Part shown: one piece after another, positions 9,012 through 18,114 of the stretch
Layout: each line of letters starts with the position of its first letter
Position numbering within the stretch: position 1 is the first letter of the stretch
NCBI RefSeq assembly: GCF_042432815.1
Contig: NZ_JBHLWM010000008.1
Span: 868,001-932,000, forward strand
Reading direction: 5' to 3'
Source: Rhodopseudomonas telluris
GTDB taxonomy: Bacteria > Pseudomonadota > Alphaproteobacteria > Rhizobiales > Xanthobacteraceae
DNA length: 64,000 bases
Position numbers and translations under genes: made by a program
Notes under the pieces: generated by a model
Seen by the model: the letters and a program-made list of their open reading frames with translations, nothing else
What the model was told of the DNA's origin: nothing
Database searches by the model: none

Positions 9012-10490
9012 ATGACCTTCCATTTCCCGTTCGACAACAGCTATGCGGCCTTGCCGGAGACGTTCTTCGCCCGGGTGGCTCCAACCCCTGTGGCGGCGCC
9101 CCGACTCGTCAAGCTGAACCGGCCACTCGCCGATCGGCTGGGCCTGGATGCCGATTGGCTCGCCAGCCCGGAGGGCACCGCGGTGCTCGCCGGCGCCCGC
9201 GTGCCGGAGGGCGCGGCGTCGATCGCGATGGCCTATGCGGGCCACCAGTTCGGCCATTTCGTGCCGCAGCTCGGCGACGGACGGGCCATCCTGCTCGGCG
9301 AGGTGATCGACAAGGACGGGGTTCGCCGCGACATCCAACTCAAGGGCTCCGGCCGCACGCCGTTCTCGCGGATGGGTGACGGCCGCGCCGGGCTCGGCCC
9401 GGTGCTGCGCGAATACATCGTCAGCGAGGCAATGGCGGCGCTCGACGTGCCGACCACCCGCTCCCTCGCCGCAGTTTTGACCGGCGAGCAAGTGATCCGC
9501 GACCCGATCCAGCCCGGCGCTGTGCTGACCCGCATCGCCTCCAGTCACATTCGGGTCGGCACCTTCCAGTTCTTCGCCGCACGCGGCGATCGCGACGCTG
9601 TGAAGGCGCTGGCCGACCACGTCATCGCACGTCACTATCCGGATGCTGCGGACGCGGAAGCGCCGTATCTGGCGCTGCTCGAGGGCGTGATCGCCCGGCA
9701 GGCCGACCTGATTTCGCGCTGGATGATGATCGGCTTCATTCATGGCGTGATGAACACCGATAACTGCTCGATCGCCGGCGAAACCATCGATTACGGCCCC
9801 TGCGCCTTCATGGACACGTTCGATCCAAAAACCGTGTATTCGTCGATCGACCAGATGGGCCGCTACGCCTATGGCAACCAGCCGCCGATCGCGCTCTGGA
9901 ACCTGACCCGACTCGCCGAGTGTCTGGTGCCGCTCCTGTCGGAAGACGAGGCCAAGGGCGTCGAGATCGCCCAGACAGCGCTGGGTGGCTTCGCCGAGCA
10001 CTTCAACACCGCCTACCTCGCGCGGCTGGCCGCAAAGCTGGGCCTTGCCACCGTTCAGGACGGCGATCCGCAACTCTGTCAGGACTTCACGGCGGCGATG
10101 GCCCGCGGCCGGGCTGATTTCACCCTCGCGTTCCGCCGGCTCAGCGACGCGGCTGCCGATCCGTCGGATCTCGGCGACGTGCGGGCACTGTTCGAGGACA
10201 CCACCGCCTTCGACGAGTGGGCGACGCGATGGCGGCACCGCCTCGCCGCCGAGCGGCAGGATGCTACCGCTCGTCAGGACTCGATGCGGGCGGTCAATCC
10301 GATCTACATCCCGCGCAACCACCAGATCGAGGCCGTGATCCGGGCGGCGGTCGATCGGGACGATTTCGGGCCGTTCGAAGATCTCCTGAACGTTCTGGCC
10401 AACCCCTTCCGGGAACTGCCGGAATTCGCCCGCTATGCGGTCCCGCCGCAGCCCCATGAGGAGGTGCTGCAAACCTTCTGCGGAACTTGA
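9012..10490 (+). CDS. selO: Protein adenylyltransferase SelO (YdiU/UPF0061)
   Basis: Pseudokinase-fold enzyme that transfers AMP to Ser/Thr/Tyr residues of target proteins; it has been linked to redox homeostasis. The family hallmarks are present: GHQFGHFVPQLGDGRA near residue 77, the nucleotide-binding stretch KGSGRTPFSRMGDGRAGLG, the REYIVSEAMAALDVPTTRSL segment, and the catalytic loop HGVMNTDN followed by DYGPCAFMD. A Cys lies three residues from the C-terminus (TFCGT), where many homologues carry Cys or selenocysteine. The length of 492 aa matches the family. It starts at ATG 9012 and is divergent from aspS. Confidence 0.95.
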   Translation: MTFHFPFDNSYAALPETFFARVAPTPVAAPRLVKLNRPLADRLGLDADWLASPEGTAVLAGARVPEGAASIAMAYAGHQFGHFVPQLGDGRAILLGEVIDKDGVRRDIQLKGSGRTPFSRMGDGRAGLGPVLREYIVSEAMAALDVPTTRSLAAVLTGEQVIRDPIQPGAVLTRIASSHIRVGTFQFFAARGDRDAVKALADHVIARHYPDAADAEAPYLALLEGVIARQADLISRWMMIGFIHGVMNTDNCSIAGETIDYGPCAFMDTFDPKTVYSSIDQMGRYAYGNQPPIALWNLTRLAECLVPLLSEDEAKGVEIAQTALGGFAEHFNTAYLARLAAKLGLATVQDGDPQLCQDFTAAMARGRADFTLAFRRLSDAAADPSDLGDVRALFEDTTAFDEWATRWRHRLAAERQDATARQDSMRAVNPIYIPRNHQIEAVIRAAVDRDDFGPFEDLLNVLANPFRELPEFARYAVPPQPHEEVLQTFCGT

Positions 10491-10601
10491 TCGGCGCCCA
10501 GCGAGCGTGTCTAGTGCTTCGGATTCGATGGCTTTTTGGGCAGGCGGCACCCTGCCGCCGATAACGCCCGAGCCGGTTTTTCCGTAACGCGACAGAGTTT
10601 A

Positions 10602-11780
10602 ATGGACCTGATTTCCACCACCGAGCAGCTCGCCAGCGCCTGCGCCCGCCTCGCCGCCTTTCCGGTTATCACGGTCGACACCGAATTCCTGCGCGAGACC
10701 ACCTACTACCCGCTGCTCTGCGTGGTGCAGATGGCGAGTGCCGACGAAGCCGTGGTGGTCGATACGCTCGCCCCCGGGCTCGATCTCACCCCGTTCTTCG
10801 ACCTGATGTCCAACGAGAACGTGCTGAAGGTCTTTCACGCCGCGCGCCAGGACATCGAAATCGTCTGGCATCGCGCCGGCATTGTCCCGCACCCGATCTT
10901 CGACACCCAGGTGGCCGCGATGGTGCTGGGTTATGGCGACAGCATCGCCTACGACCAGTTGGTCGAACGCATCACCGGTCATCGCCCCGACAAGACCCAT
11001 CGCTTTACTGACTGGTCACGCCGCCCGCTGACCGACGAGCAGCTGCACTACGCCGTTTCCGACGTCACCCATTTGCGTGACGTGTTCGCCGCGCTCGACG
11101 CCGACCTGAAGAAGCGTGGCCGCAGCGACTGGGTCAGCGAGGAAATGGAAGTCCTGACCTCGCCCAAGACCTACGATTTCGATCCCGGCAGCGCCTGGGA
11201 GCGGTTGAAGACGCGCGTGCGCAAGCCGAAGGAATTGGCGGTTCTGATGGAGATCGCCGCTTGGCGCGAGCAGGAAGCGCAGACCCGCGACGTGCCCCGC
11301 TCCCGCGTGCTGAAGGACGACGCGCTCGGCGACATCGCCACACACGCCCCGACCTCGCTGGAACGGCTCGCCAATCTGCGCTCGCTGCCCAAGGGTTTCG
11401 AACGCTCGAAATGGGGTTCTGACATCATCGCGGCCGTTCAGCGCGGACTCGCGCGCGATCCTTCAAGCCTGCCGAAGATCGACAAGCCGCGGAACAACTC
11501 CAACGGCGCCGCGACCGTCGAGTTGCTCAAGGTGCTGCTGCGGATGACATCGGAGCGCCATGCCGTCGCCGCCAAGGTGATTGCCACCGTCGACGACCTC
11601 GAGCAGATCGCAGCCGACGACAAGGCCGACGTCGGCGCGCTGCGCGGCTGGCGCCGTGAACTGTTCGGCGAAGCCGCGCTGGCGCTCAAGCACGGCCGCC
11701 TGGCGCTGGCGATCGAGCGCGGCCGCGTCACCCAGGTCGACCGCACCGCAAGCGCGACGGCACCAAGCGCCGATCAATGA
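10602..11780 (+). CDS. rnd: Ribonuclease D
   Basis: 3'-5' exoribonuclease for tRNA 3' maturation and RNA turnover, cytosolic. DEDD exonuclease motifs are visible: TVDTEFLRE (Exo I), HAARQDIEI (Exo II) and YAVSDVTHL (Exo III with the Tyr and Asp). A helical HRDC-type region follows (about 210-290, KPKELAVLMEIAAWREQEA). At 392 aa it is in the normal range. I chose ATG 10602 (MDLISTTEQLA) because the conserved domain starts right after it; an upstream in-frame TTG at 10536 gives an unrelated leader. The stop overlaps the next gene's start in ATGA, so the bestrophin gene is translationally coupled. Confidence 0.94.
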   Translation: MDLISTTEQLASACARLAAFPVITVDTEFLRETTYYPLLCVVQMASADEAVVVDTLAPGLDLTPFFDLMSNENVLKVFHAARQDIEIVWHRAGIVPHPIFDTQVAAMVLGYGDSIAYDQLVERITGHRPDKTHRFTDWSRRPLTDEQLHYAVSDVTHLRDVFAALDADLKKRGRSDWVSEEMEVLTSPKTYDFDPGSAWERLKTRVRKPKELAVLMEIAAWREQEAQTRDVPRSRVLKDDALGDIATHAPTSLERLANLRSLPKGFERSKWGSDIIAAVQRGLARDPSSLPKIDKPRNNSNGAATVELLKVLLRMTSERHAVAAKVIATVDDLEQIAADDKADVGALRGWRRELFGEAALALKHGRLALAIERGRVTQVDRTASATAPSADQ

Positions 11781-12700
11781 TCGTTCGCGCGCAACCCAAC
11801 CTCTTCCAACTCTTCTTCCTGGTTCGCGGTTCGGTTGTTCAGCGGATCTATCCGCAGGCCCTGTTCATTGCCGGCCTGTCGGCCGCGGTGGTGTGGGCGC
11901 ATCACGCCTATCCGGGCGTCGTCTCGGACTTCAACAGCGCGCCGTTTGCCGTGCTCGGCATCGCGCTGTCGATCTTCATGGGTTTTCGCAACAACGCCTG
12001 TTACGACCGGTGGTGGGAAGCACGGCGCCACTGGGGCGAACTCATCTGCCTCAGTCGCAACCTGTCACGGCAGACGCTTGTGCTGACCGAACACGACAGG
12101 GAGGGCCGCTCCGACCGGATGGCTCTGCTTACCCTGGCGATCGCCTTTGCCCAAGCCCTCGTCCTGCATCTGCGCCCGGGCAGCGACGTCAGCAAGGTCA
12201 CGCGTCACCTCTCGCCGGACCTCCTCGCCCGCTATCAGGCCAGCCGCAACGCTCCCGAGGTCCTGCTCGCCGCGATGCAGGCCGAGCTCGTCGCGCTTCA
12301 TCGCGACGGCAGGCTGCGCGATATTCCGTTTCAGATGCTGGACCGTACGATCGGACAGATGGCGATGGTGCAAGCGGCCTGCGAACGCATCCGCTCGACG
12401 CCCGTCCCGTTCGGTTACACCCTGCTGCTGCATCGCACGGCCTACGTGTTCTGCTTCCTGCTGCCGTTCGGCTTCGCCAACACGCTGGGCTGGCTGACGC
12501 CGTTCGCGACCGCCCTCGCCGCCTACACCTTCTTCGGACTCGATGCGCTGGGCTCCGAGCTCGAGGAGCCTTTCGGTCAGTTGCCCAATGACCTGCCCAT
12601 CGCCGCGCTCGCGGACACGATCGAAATCAATCTGCGGGAGGCTCTCGGTGAAACCGAGCTACCGCCGCTGCCGGCACCGGTCGACTACATCCTGGTCTGA
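11777..12700 (+). CDS. Bestrophin-like (UPF0187/YneE) membrane channel protein
   Basis: Integral membrane protein of the bacterial bestrophin family, pentameric ion channels of uncertain physiological ion. Family features include a basic N-terminus leading into the first membrane helix (ALFIAGLSAAVVWAHH), the conserved IALSIFMGFRNNACYDRWWEAR segment, and later hydrophobic helices around VFCFLLPFGFANTLGWLTPF. The C-terminal ELEEPFGQLPNDLPI motif is diagnostic (acidic residues before P-F-G). 307 aa. The ATG overlaps the rnd stop codon (ATGA). The functional link to RNase D is unclear. Confidence 0.9.
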   Translation: MIVRAQPNLFQLFFLVRGSVVQRIYPQALFIAGLSAAVVWAHHAYPGVVSDFNSAPFAVLGIALSIFMGFRNNACYDRWWEARRHWGELICLSRNLSRQTLVLTEHDREGRSDRMALLTLAIAFAQALVLHLRPGSDVSKVTRHLSPDLLARYQASRNAPEVLLAAMQAELVALHRDGRLRDIPFQMLDRTIGQMAMVQAACERIRSTPVPFGYTLLLHRTAYVFCFLLPFGFANTLGWLTPFATALAAYTFFGLDALGSELEEPFGQLPNDLPIAALADTIEINLREALGETELPPLPAPVDYILV

Positions 12701-12714
12701 CGGCGGGCGCCGCG

Positions 12715-14220
12715 TCAACGCCGCACGATGCTGCCGGTGCGGCCGACCATCCGGGCAAGTTGTTTGAAGCGGCTGCCGACCCGGTCGGCGACAAGATCGA
12801 CCAACCTGTGTTCGAACACGAGCATCAGCTTGCGCTCGCTGGTCCGGAAGTGCGTTGCCGGCAGCACGCCCGGGCGCGCCGCGCTGATCAGATGCGCAAC
12901 GCGGAAAGCCGCGCCGAGCAGCCGCGCACGCTCGTCCATTGCGTGCGTGACCAGCGCGCGAACCGCCGGTGGCGGCTCGTTCTGCTCACTAAAGCCGGCA
13001 TAGCGATAGAACACCGACAACGCCATGAAGGCGCGCTCTTGGTGGGTGACGTCGCCAAAATTGCCGTTGGTGATCAGCGCCAACGTCTGCTCGCCGCGGT
13101 GGTCCGGATGCACGCGCCAGCCGACGTCCGACATCAGGCAGGCGGCATGGCGAAGGCGGCGCTCGCCTTCCGCCTCGCGCACCTTGGCGATCCGGAACAG
13201 CCGGTCGGTCCAGTCGATCAGTTCTTCGGCGTGCCGCGCCGAGCGTGACAGCAGCTTGTTGAGATCCTGCGCGGCGCAGATCAACCCGTCTTTTGCGCGC
13301 TCTACCGCCGGAAGCTGCTCGTACAGCAGGCCCTCGCGCACGCCGTAGGTCGAAAACACGATGGTCTTCGGCTTCGCGACCTCAATGACGTATTCCAGAA
13401 CGAGCGCCGCATAGGCGAGGAGCGGTCGGCGCGCATCTGAGACGAGTTCGATATCTGCGAGCTGATTAGTCGCGACCAGCGTGCGTAGCCGCCGCGCGAA
13501 GCGGAGCGCTTCGGCGGCCGGGATCGCATAGCCGTGCATTACCTTGAGCTGGTAGCCGCTCTGCGCGATGTGGATGCGTGCCAGCGCACGCCAGGTGCCG
13601 CCGACCGCGTAGAAGGTCCGCGCCCGCGCAGCCTTCAGCGGCAAGGCTCCGGCGAGCGCCTCCCTGGCGATCTTCTCGGCCCGCTTCAGGGATTTCTGCG
13701 AAGCATCCTGCAACGCCAGGCTGCCGAGCGGCAACGTCACACCCTTGCGCACCTGGTTGCCGCGGACGTCGATCAGTTCGAGCGAACCACCGCCGAGATC
13801 ACCAACGATGCCGTTGGGCTTGTGGACGCCGGAGATGACGCCGAGCGCCGACAGTTTGGCCTCCCGCGGCCCCGACAGGATCTCGATCGAGACGCCGCAG
13901 ATCCGCTCCGCCGCAGCGATGAAATCAGGGCCGTTCCTGGCATCACGGCACGCGGCCGTGGCGATCGCATAGACGCGCCCGACCTTCATCACCCGGATCA
14001 GAGCGCGGAACCGCCGCAGCGCCGTCAGCGCCTTGTCGACGGCATCCGTCGCGAGCAGCCCGGTGCTTTGCACTTCACGGCCGAGGCCGCACAGCGCCTT
14101 CTCGTTGAAAACGGTGATCAGGCTGCGCGCCAGCGCCTCGTACACGACGAGGCGGACGGAATTCGAGCCGATGTCGATCACGGCGACGCTGGCTTCGCGC
14201 CTCGGCGTTGGCTTTCTCAA
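12715..14220 (-). CDS. ppx: Exopolyphosphatase (Ppx/GppA family)
   Basis: Hydrolyses inorganic polyphosphate, and possibly pppGpp, from the chain end. It has the actin-like ATPase fold signatures: AVIDIGSNSVRLVVYEA at residues 13-29, TAACRDARNGPDFI, and the second phosphate loop GIVGDLGGGSLELIDV. A C-terminal helical HD-like region follows, as in the longer Ppx enzymes (501 aa). It lies directly downstream of ppk with a 12-bp gap on the same strand, so polyphosphate synthesis and breakdown are probably cotranscribed, as in many proteobacteria. Confidence 0.94.
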   Translation of the reverse strand: MRKPTPRREASVAVIDIGSNSVRLVVYEALARSLITVFNEKALCGLGREVQSTGLLATDAVDKALTALRRFRALIRVMKVGRVYAIATAACRDARNGPDFIAAAERICGVSIEILSGPREAKLSALGVISGVHKPNGIVGDLGGGSLELIDVRGNQVRKGVTLPLGSLALQDASQKSLKRAEKIAREALAGALPLKAARARTFYAVGGTWRALARIHIAQSGYQLKVMHGYAIPAAEALRFARRLRTLVATNQLADIELVSDARRPLLAYAALVLEYVIEVAKPKTIVFSTYGVREGLLYEQLPAVERAKDGLICAAQDLNKLLSRSARHAEELIDWTDRLFRIAKVREAEGERRLRHAACLMSDVGWRVHPDHRGEQTLALITNGNFGDVTHQERAFMALSVFYRYAGFSEQNEPPPAVRALVTHAMDERARLLGAAFRVAHLISAARPGVLPATHFRTSERKLMLVFEHRLVDLVADRVGSRFKQLARMVGRTGSIVRR

Positions 14221-14232
14221 CGTCGCCGATCC

Positions 14233-16434
14233 TCAGGAAGACGTATTACGCTCCGACCGGCGCGTGAGGCGCCGCGGCGAAGATTCCTTGAGCGACTTTC
14301 CACGGCCTGACAGACTCGGATTGGTCATGAAGTAGTTGTGCACGTTGAAGGGCTCCTCGCCCTTCCCCACCTTCATACGCGTCGATGATCCGTCGGGCAA
14401 CAATTGCCAGCTCTGCTCGGTATCCTTCAGGTTCGCCACCATGATCTGCTCGAGAACCTGCTGATGCACGGTAGGGTTCTGCAACGGACACAGGATCTCG
14501 ACCCGGCGATCGAGGTTACGCGGCATCATGTCGGCCGACGAGATGTAGACAGAAGCCTTGGAGCTCGGCAGGCCATGGCCGTTGCCGAAGCAGTAGACTC
14601 GTCCATGCTCCAGGAAGCGGCCGATGATCGATTTGACACGAATGTTTTCAGACAGCCCGGGCACGCCCGGACGCAGGCAACAGATGCCGCGCACAACCAG
14701 ATCGACCGACACGCCGGCGCGCGACGCTTCGTAGAGCGCATCGATGATGTCCGGATCGACCAGGGCGTTCATTTTGAGCCAGATCGCCGCCGGCTTGCCG
14801 TGGCGCGCGAACGTCGTCTCGCCGTGGATATGTTCGAGCATCCGCTTGCGCAGCGTCAGAGGCGAAACGGCCATCTTCTCGATGTCGCTCGGCTCGGCAT
14901 AGCCAGTAATGTAGTTGAACACCCGCGCCGCGTCGCGGCCGATGATAGGATCCGACGTGAAGTAAGACAGGTCGGTATAAATACGTGCGGTGACGGGGTG
15001 ATAGTTACCCGTCCCGGTGTGGACATACGTGGTCAGGCTGCCGCCTTCGCGGCGCACGACGAGCGACAGCTTGGCGTGGGTCTTGAGCTGCAGGAAGCCG
15101 TACACCACCTGCACGCCAGCGCGTTCGAGATCGCGCGCCCAGCGGATATTTGCCTCTTCGTCGAAGCGCGCCTTCAGTTCGACCAGTGCGGTCACCGACT
15201 TGCCGGCCTCGGCGGCCTCGGCAAGCGCGCGCACGATCGGCGAGTTGTTCGAAGTTCGGTACAGCGTCTGCTTGATCGCCACCACATCCGGATCGCGCGT
15301 CGCCTGCTGCAGGAACTGCACCACCACGTCGAACGACTCGTACGGATGATGCACGATCAGGTCCTTCTGCCGGATCGCCGCGAAAATGTCGCCGCCATGC
15401 TCACGCACACGCTCCGGATGCCGCGGAACGTAAGGCGGGAATTCAAGATCCGGACGATCGACGCGCGTCAGCTGCGACAGCTCGTTCATCGCCAGCACGC
15501 CGTCGACGAGCAGTACCTCATCGTCCGAGGTTGTCAGTGCGCGTTGCACGAAGGCGCGCAGCTCCTCAGGCATGGTGGCGTCGACTTCAAGCCGGATCAC
15601 CGAACCGCGGCGGCGGCGCTTCAGGGCGGTCTCGAACAGCCGGACGAGGTCCTCGGCCTCTTCCTCGATTTCGAGTTCGCTGTCGCGGATGACCCGGAAG
15701 GAGCCCTGCCCCTTGACCAGATAGCCAGGGAACAGCCGCCCGATGAACAGCGAAGTCGCCTGCTCCAGCGTGATCAGCCGGACCGACTGGTCCTTCCCGT
15801 TCGGCGGCAGCCGGATGAAACGGTCGATCTTGCCCGGCATGCGGATCAGCGCGTTCATCGCCTTGCCGTCCGTGACCCGCGCCAGCTGCAGCCCGATGGT
15901 GAAGCCAAGGCTGGGGATGAACGGGAACGGATGAGCCGGGTCGATCGCGAGCGGCGTCAGCAGCGGGAAGATGTTGTGGAGGAAATGATCCTCGATCCAT
16001 GCCCGCTCCGACTTGCTGCAGTCGCGGCCGTCGAGCAGCACGATTCCATTCTCGGCCAGAACGCCACGCAGGTCACGCCAGATCGCCTGCTGATCGGCCG
16101 CGAGCCGCGAAACCGCGTCATTGATCAGGACGAGCTGCTCTGCCGGAGTCAGGCCGTCGGGACTACGCTCGGTTATACCTTCGCGGACCTGCGCCTTGAT
16201 GCCGGCGACGCGGACCATGAAGAATTCATCAAGGTTGTTCGCAGAAATCGACAGAAAACGGACGCGTTCCAGCACGGGATGGTGCGGGTTGACCGACTCT
16301 TCCAGCACGCGGCGGTTGAAATGCAGCCACGACAATTCACGATTGATGAATCGCTCTGGCCCGGCCGCGACCACCGAAGCCGGCTCGGCTTCACCCTTTT
16401 TCTCTTCGATGACAATGACTTGATCGGTATCCAT
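14233..16434 (-). CDS. ppk: Polyphosphate kinase 1
   Basis: Makes polyphosphate reversibly from ATP and is autophosphorylated on His. Recognisable features: N-domain RFINRELSWLHFNRRVLEE, head domain (ISANNLDEFFMVRVAGIKAQV), and the C-terminal phospholipase-D-like catalytic domains, with the phospho-acceptor His in VHTGTGNYHP and the second His region near LEHGRVYCFG. The Arg- and Lys-rich active-site stretch AIKQTLYRTSNNSPIV is also present. I chose ATG 16434 (MDTDQVIVIEEKK), giving about 733 aa. An in-frame ATG at 16518 adds 28 unconserved-looking residues, and neither start has a strong ribosome binding site. Confidence 0.95.
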   Translation of the reverse strand: MDTDQVIVIEEKKGEAEPASVVAAGPERFINRELSWLHFNRRVLEESVNPHHPVLERVRFLSISANNLDEFFMVRVAGIKAQVREGITERSPDGLTPAEQLVLINDAVSRLAADQQAIWRDLRGVLAENGIVLLDGRDCSKSERAWIEDHFLHNIFPLLTPLAIDPAHPFPFIPSLGFTIGLQLARVTDGKAMNALIRMPGKIDRFIRLPPNGKDQSVRLITLEQATSLFIGRLFPGYLVKGQGSFRVIRDSELEIEEEAEDLVRLFETALKRRRRGSVIRLEVDATMPEELRAFVQRALTTSDDEVLLVDGVLAMNELSQLTRVDRPDLEFPPYVPRHPERVREHGGDIFAAIRQKDLIVHHPYESFDVVVQFLQQATRDPDVVAIKQTLYRTSNNSPIVRALAEAAEAGKSVTALVELKARFDEEANIRWARDLERAGVQVVYGFLQLKTHAKLSLVVRREGGSLTTYVHTGTGNYHPVTARIYTDLSYFTSDPIIGRDAARVFNYITGYAEPSDIEKMAVSPLTLRKRMLEHIHGETTFARHGKPAAIWLKMNALVDPDIIDALYEASRAGVSVDLVVRGICCLRPGVPGLSENIRVKSIIGRFLEHGRVYCFGNGHGLPSSKASVYISSADMMPRNLDRRVEILCPLQNPTVHQQVLEQIMVANLKDTEQSWQLLPDGSSTRMKVGKGEEPFNVHNYFMTNPSLSGRGKSLKESSPRRLTRRSERNTSS

Positions 16435-16581
16435 GAGAAATCGGTCCAGTGCCGTTGGGAGCAGACGTGCCGGTAGGCGGTGCGGCGAGACAATGCTGCA
16501 TTCGCAAGACGTTTCCATGACAATGATGGACGAGGCCTGCGGCCCGTCAAGCCGCAGCGGCGGCCAGGTTGCCGCAGATAC

Positions 16582-17259
16582 TCAGGTCTCGCGCAGCACT
16601 TCTGCGGCGAGCGCGCGCGTCACCGGACGGCCCAGACGCAGCGCCTCGGTGTCGAGCAGCTCCACCGTCCGCCGCGCGGCCGCGAAGGAGCGATCGATCC
16701 GCTTGGCCAGATAGCCGACCAGATTGGCATCGATGCTCATCTGCCGGTCGGCACAGAATTTGACGATCAGCGCCCGGAACAGCGCGTCGTCCGGCGCGAG
16801 CAGGTTCACGACCGGCACGGCCCGCAGCCGGGAGCGCAGGTCGCGGAGTTCCGGCGGGAACGCCGACGGCGCCAGCCGCGCGGTGATGAGGACGGAGGCT
16901 TCGTCCTCTCGCGCCAGGTTCATCAGATGAAATAGCGCTCGCTCGTCAAAGCTGCCCGGAATCAGGTCTTCGACCACCAACGCGCCGGTTGCGAGTTCTC
17001 CCGGCACGTTCGCGGGCGTCAGGGCCTGCGCCGAAGTCGACCGCGCACCGGCCAGTTCGGCCCAGATCGACGCCAGATGGCTTTTGCCACTGCCCTCGGG
17101 GCCGACCAGCAACATGATACGGTTCGGCCAGTCCGGCCAGCTTTCGATCAGCTTGAGCGCAGCGGTATTCGCCGTCCCCTCGAGGAAATCCTCGCGGGAC
17201 AGGCTTTCGGCGTGCGGCAAGTCCAGAGCCAGTTGTCGAGGTTGTACGCGGACTGCCAC
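16582..17259 (-). CDS. hdaA: HdaA, DnaA-related regulatory inactivator of replication initiation
   Basis: DnaA-like AAA+ protein lacking the DnaA DNA-binding domain. In alphaproteobacteria HdaA acts with the beta clamp to stimulate DnaA-ATP hydrolysis and prevent re-initiation. The N-terminus carries a clamp-binding type motif, QLALDLP (residues 8-14). The Walker A loop GPEGSGKSHLA (about 54-64) and Walker B-like ALVVEDL follow, and the C-terminal AAA+ lid region includes LAKRIDRSFAAARRTVELLD. 225 aa is typical. It lies beside pgsA and ppk on the same strand, a common order in this group. Confidence 0.92.
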   Translation of the reverse strand: MAVRVQPRQLALDLPHAESLSREDFLEGTANTAALKLIESWPDWPNRIMLLVGPEGSGKSHLASIWAELAGARSTSAQALTPANVPGELATGALVVEDLIPGSFDERALFHLMNLAREDEASVLITARLAPSAFPPELRDLRSRLRAVPVVNLLAPDDALFRALIVKFCADRQMSIDANLVGYLAKRIDRSFAAARRTVELLDTEALRLGRPVTRALAAEVLRET

Positions 17260-17305
17260 GGGGTCGCTCCATGCCGGGCCGCTTCACGCGGCCGGCCGAC
17301 GCGTG

Positions 17306-17851
17306 TCAGCGACCAGGCTCGATCGTGCTCATGTGCCGCGTCCACTCCACGAGATAGAAGGAGACCGAAAGCAAGGTCAAGACCGTGACCAGTCCCATGA
17401 GAATAACGTCGTAGGGCGCCGGCTCGAAACCGAAGCCGAGCGCGCCGAGCACCAGCGCCGCAAACCCGACCTGCGCCACCGTGTTCAGTTTCGAGACCAT
17501 CAGCGGCTTCATCGGCACCGGCTTGCCGAACAGCCACGAGACGATCACGGCGCCGACGATCATGATGTCGCGCGACACCACCAGGATCACCAGCCAGCGC
17601 GGGATCGCCCCCCAAATTCCCAGCGAAACGTAAATCGAAACCAGCAGCGCCTTGTCCGCCAGCGGATCGAGCAGCGCGCCGAGTTCGCTCGCCATGTTGA
17701 AGCGCTTGGCGAGGAAGCCGTCGACCGCGTCGCTCACCCCGGCGATGATAAAGATCGCGAAGGCGATAGCCATTTGGTTCGACGCAATCGCCCAGACGAT
17801 GACGGGCACCAGCAGAATACGAACAAGCGTAATGATGTTGGGTATACTCAC
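17306..17851 (-). CDS. pgsA: CDP-diacylglycerol--glycerol-3-phosphate 3-phosphatidyltransferase
   Basis: Integral inner-membrane enzyme making phosphatidylglycerol phosphate, the committed step to phosphatidylglycerol and cardiolipin. The CDP-alcohol phosphotransferase signature D-x2-D-G-x2-A-R-x8-G-x3-D-x3-D is present in SDAVDGFLAKRF and ELGALLDPLADKAL. Four or more hydrophobic helices surround it. I chose GTG 17851 (VSIPNIITLVRILLVP), which gives 181 aa, the standard size. The reading frame is open upstream to 17986 but that leader does not look like protein. Head-to-tail with hdaA. Confidence 0.92.
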   Translation of the reverse strand: MSIPNIITLVRILLVPVIVWAIASNQMAIAFAIFIIAGVSDAVDGFLAKRFNMASELGALLDPLADKALLVSIYVSLGIWGAIPRWLVILVVSRDIMIVGAVIVSWLFGKPVPMKPLMVSKLNTVAQVGFAALVLGALGFGFEPAPYDVILMGLVTVLTLLSVSFYLVEWTRHMSTIEPGR

Positions 17852-18114
17852 GCGACGGTCCCGACTTCCACCCCAGGCCCGGCTAAATCTTTGCAATTTC
17901 GGCGATTGCCGGGGCCGGTTGTCTACATAGACCATGGGGGGGCACCTTGCGAGCCATTGCGCGCCGGCGAAATCCGACGTAACCACCCCAAAACCATCGC
18001 TCGGACGCGGACAAGCGGGACTTAGGTCTAGCGCGACCGGCGGGGACCATCGGCGGCGGCTTGATGCCGGGCGGCACCCGTGCCGCGCAGCGCCTTTTTC
18101 TGCAGGAGCCGGCC

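Noticed and set aside
4910..9379. A 1489-codon open frame on the plus strand across maeB and aspS
   Set aside because: It is antisense to two clear enzymes, rich in Arg/His/Asp as expected for a shadow of high-GC coding DNA, and has no recognisable domain until it enters an unrelated stretch before selO.
14404..16476. A 690-codon frame opposite ppk
   Set aside because: Shadow of the ppk reading frame, with no start context or domain, and with composition typical of an antisense frame.
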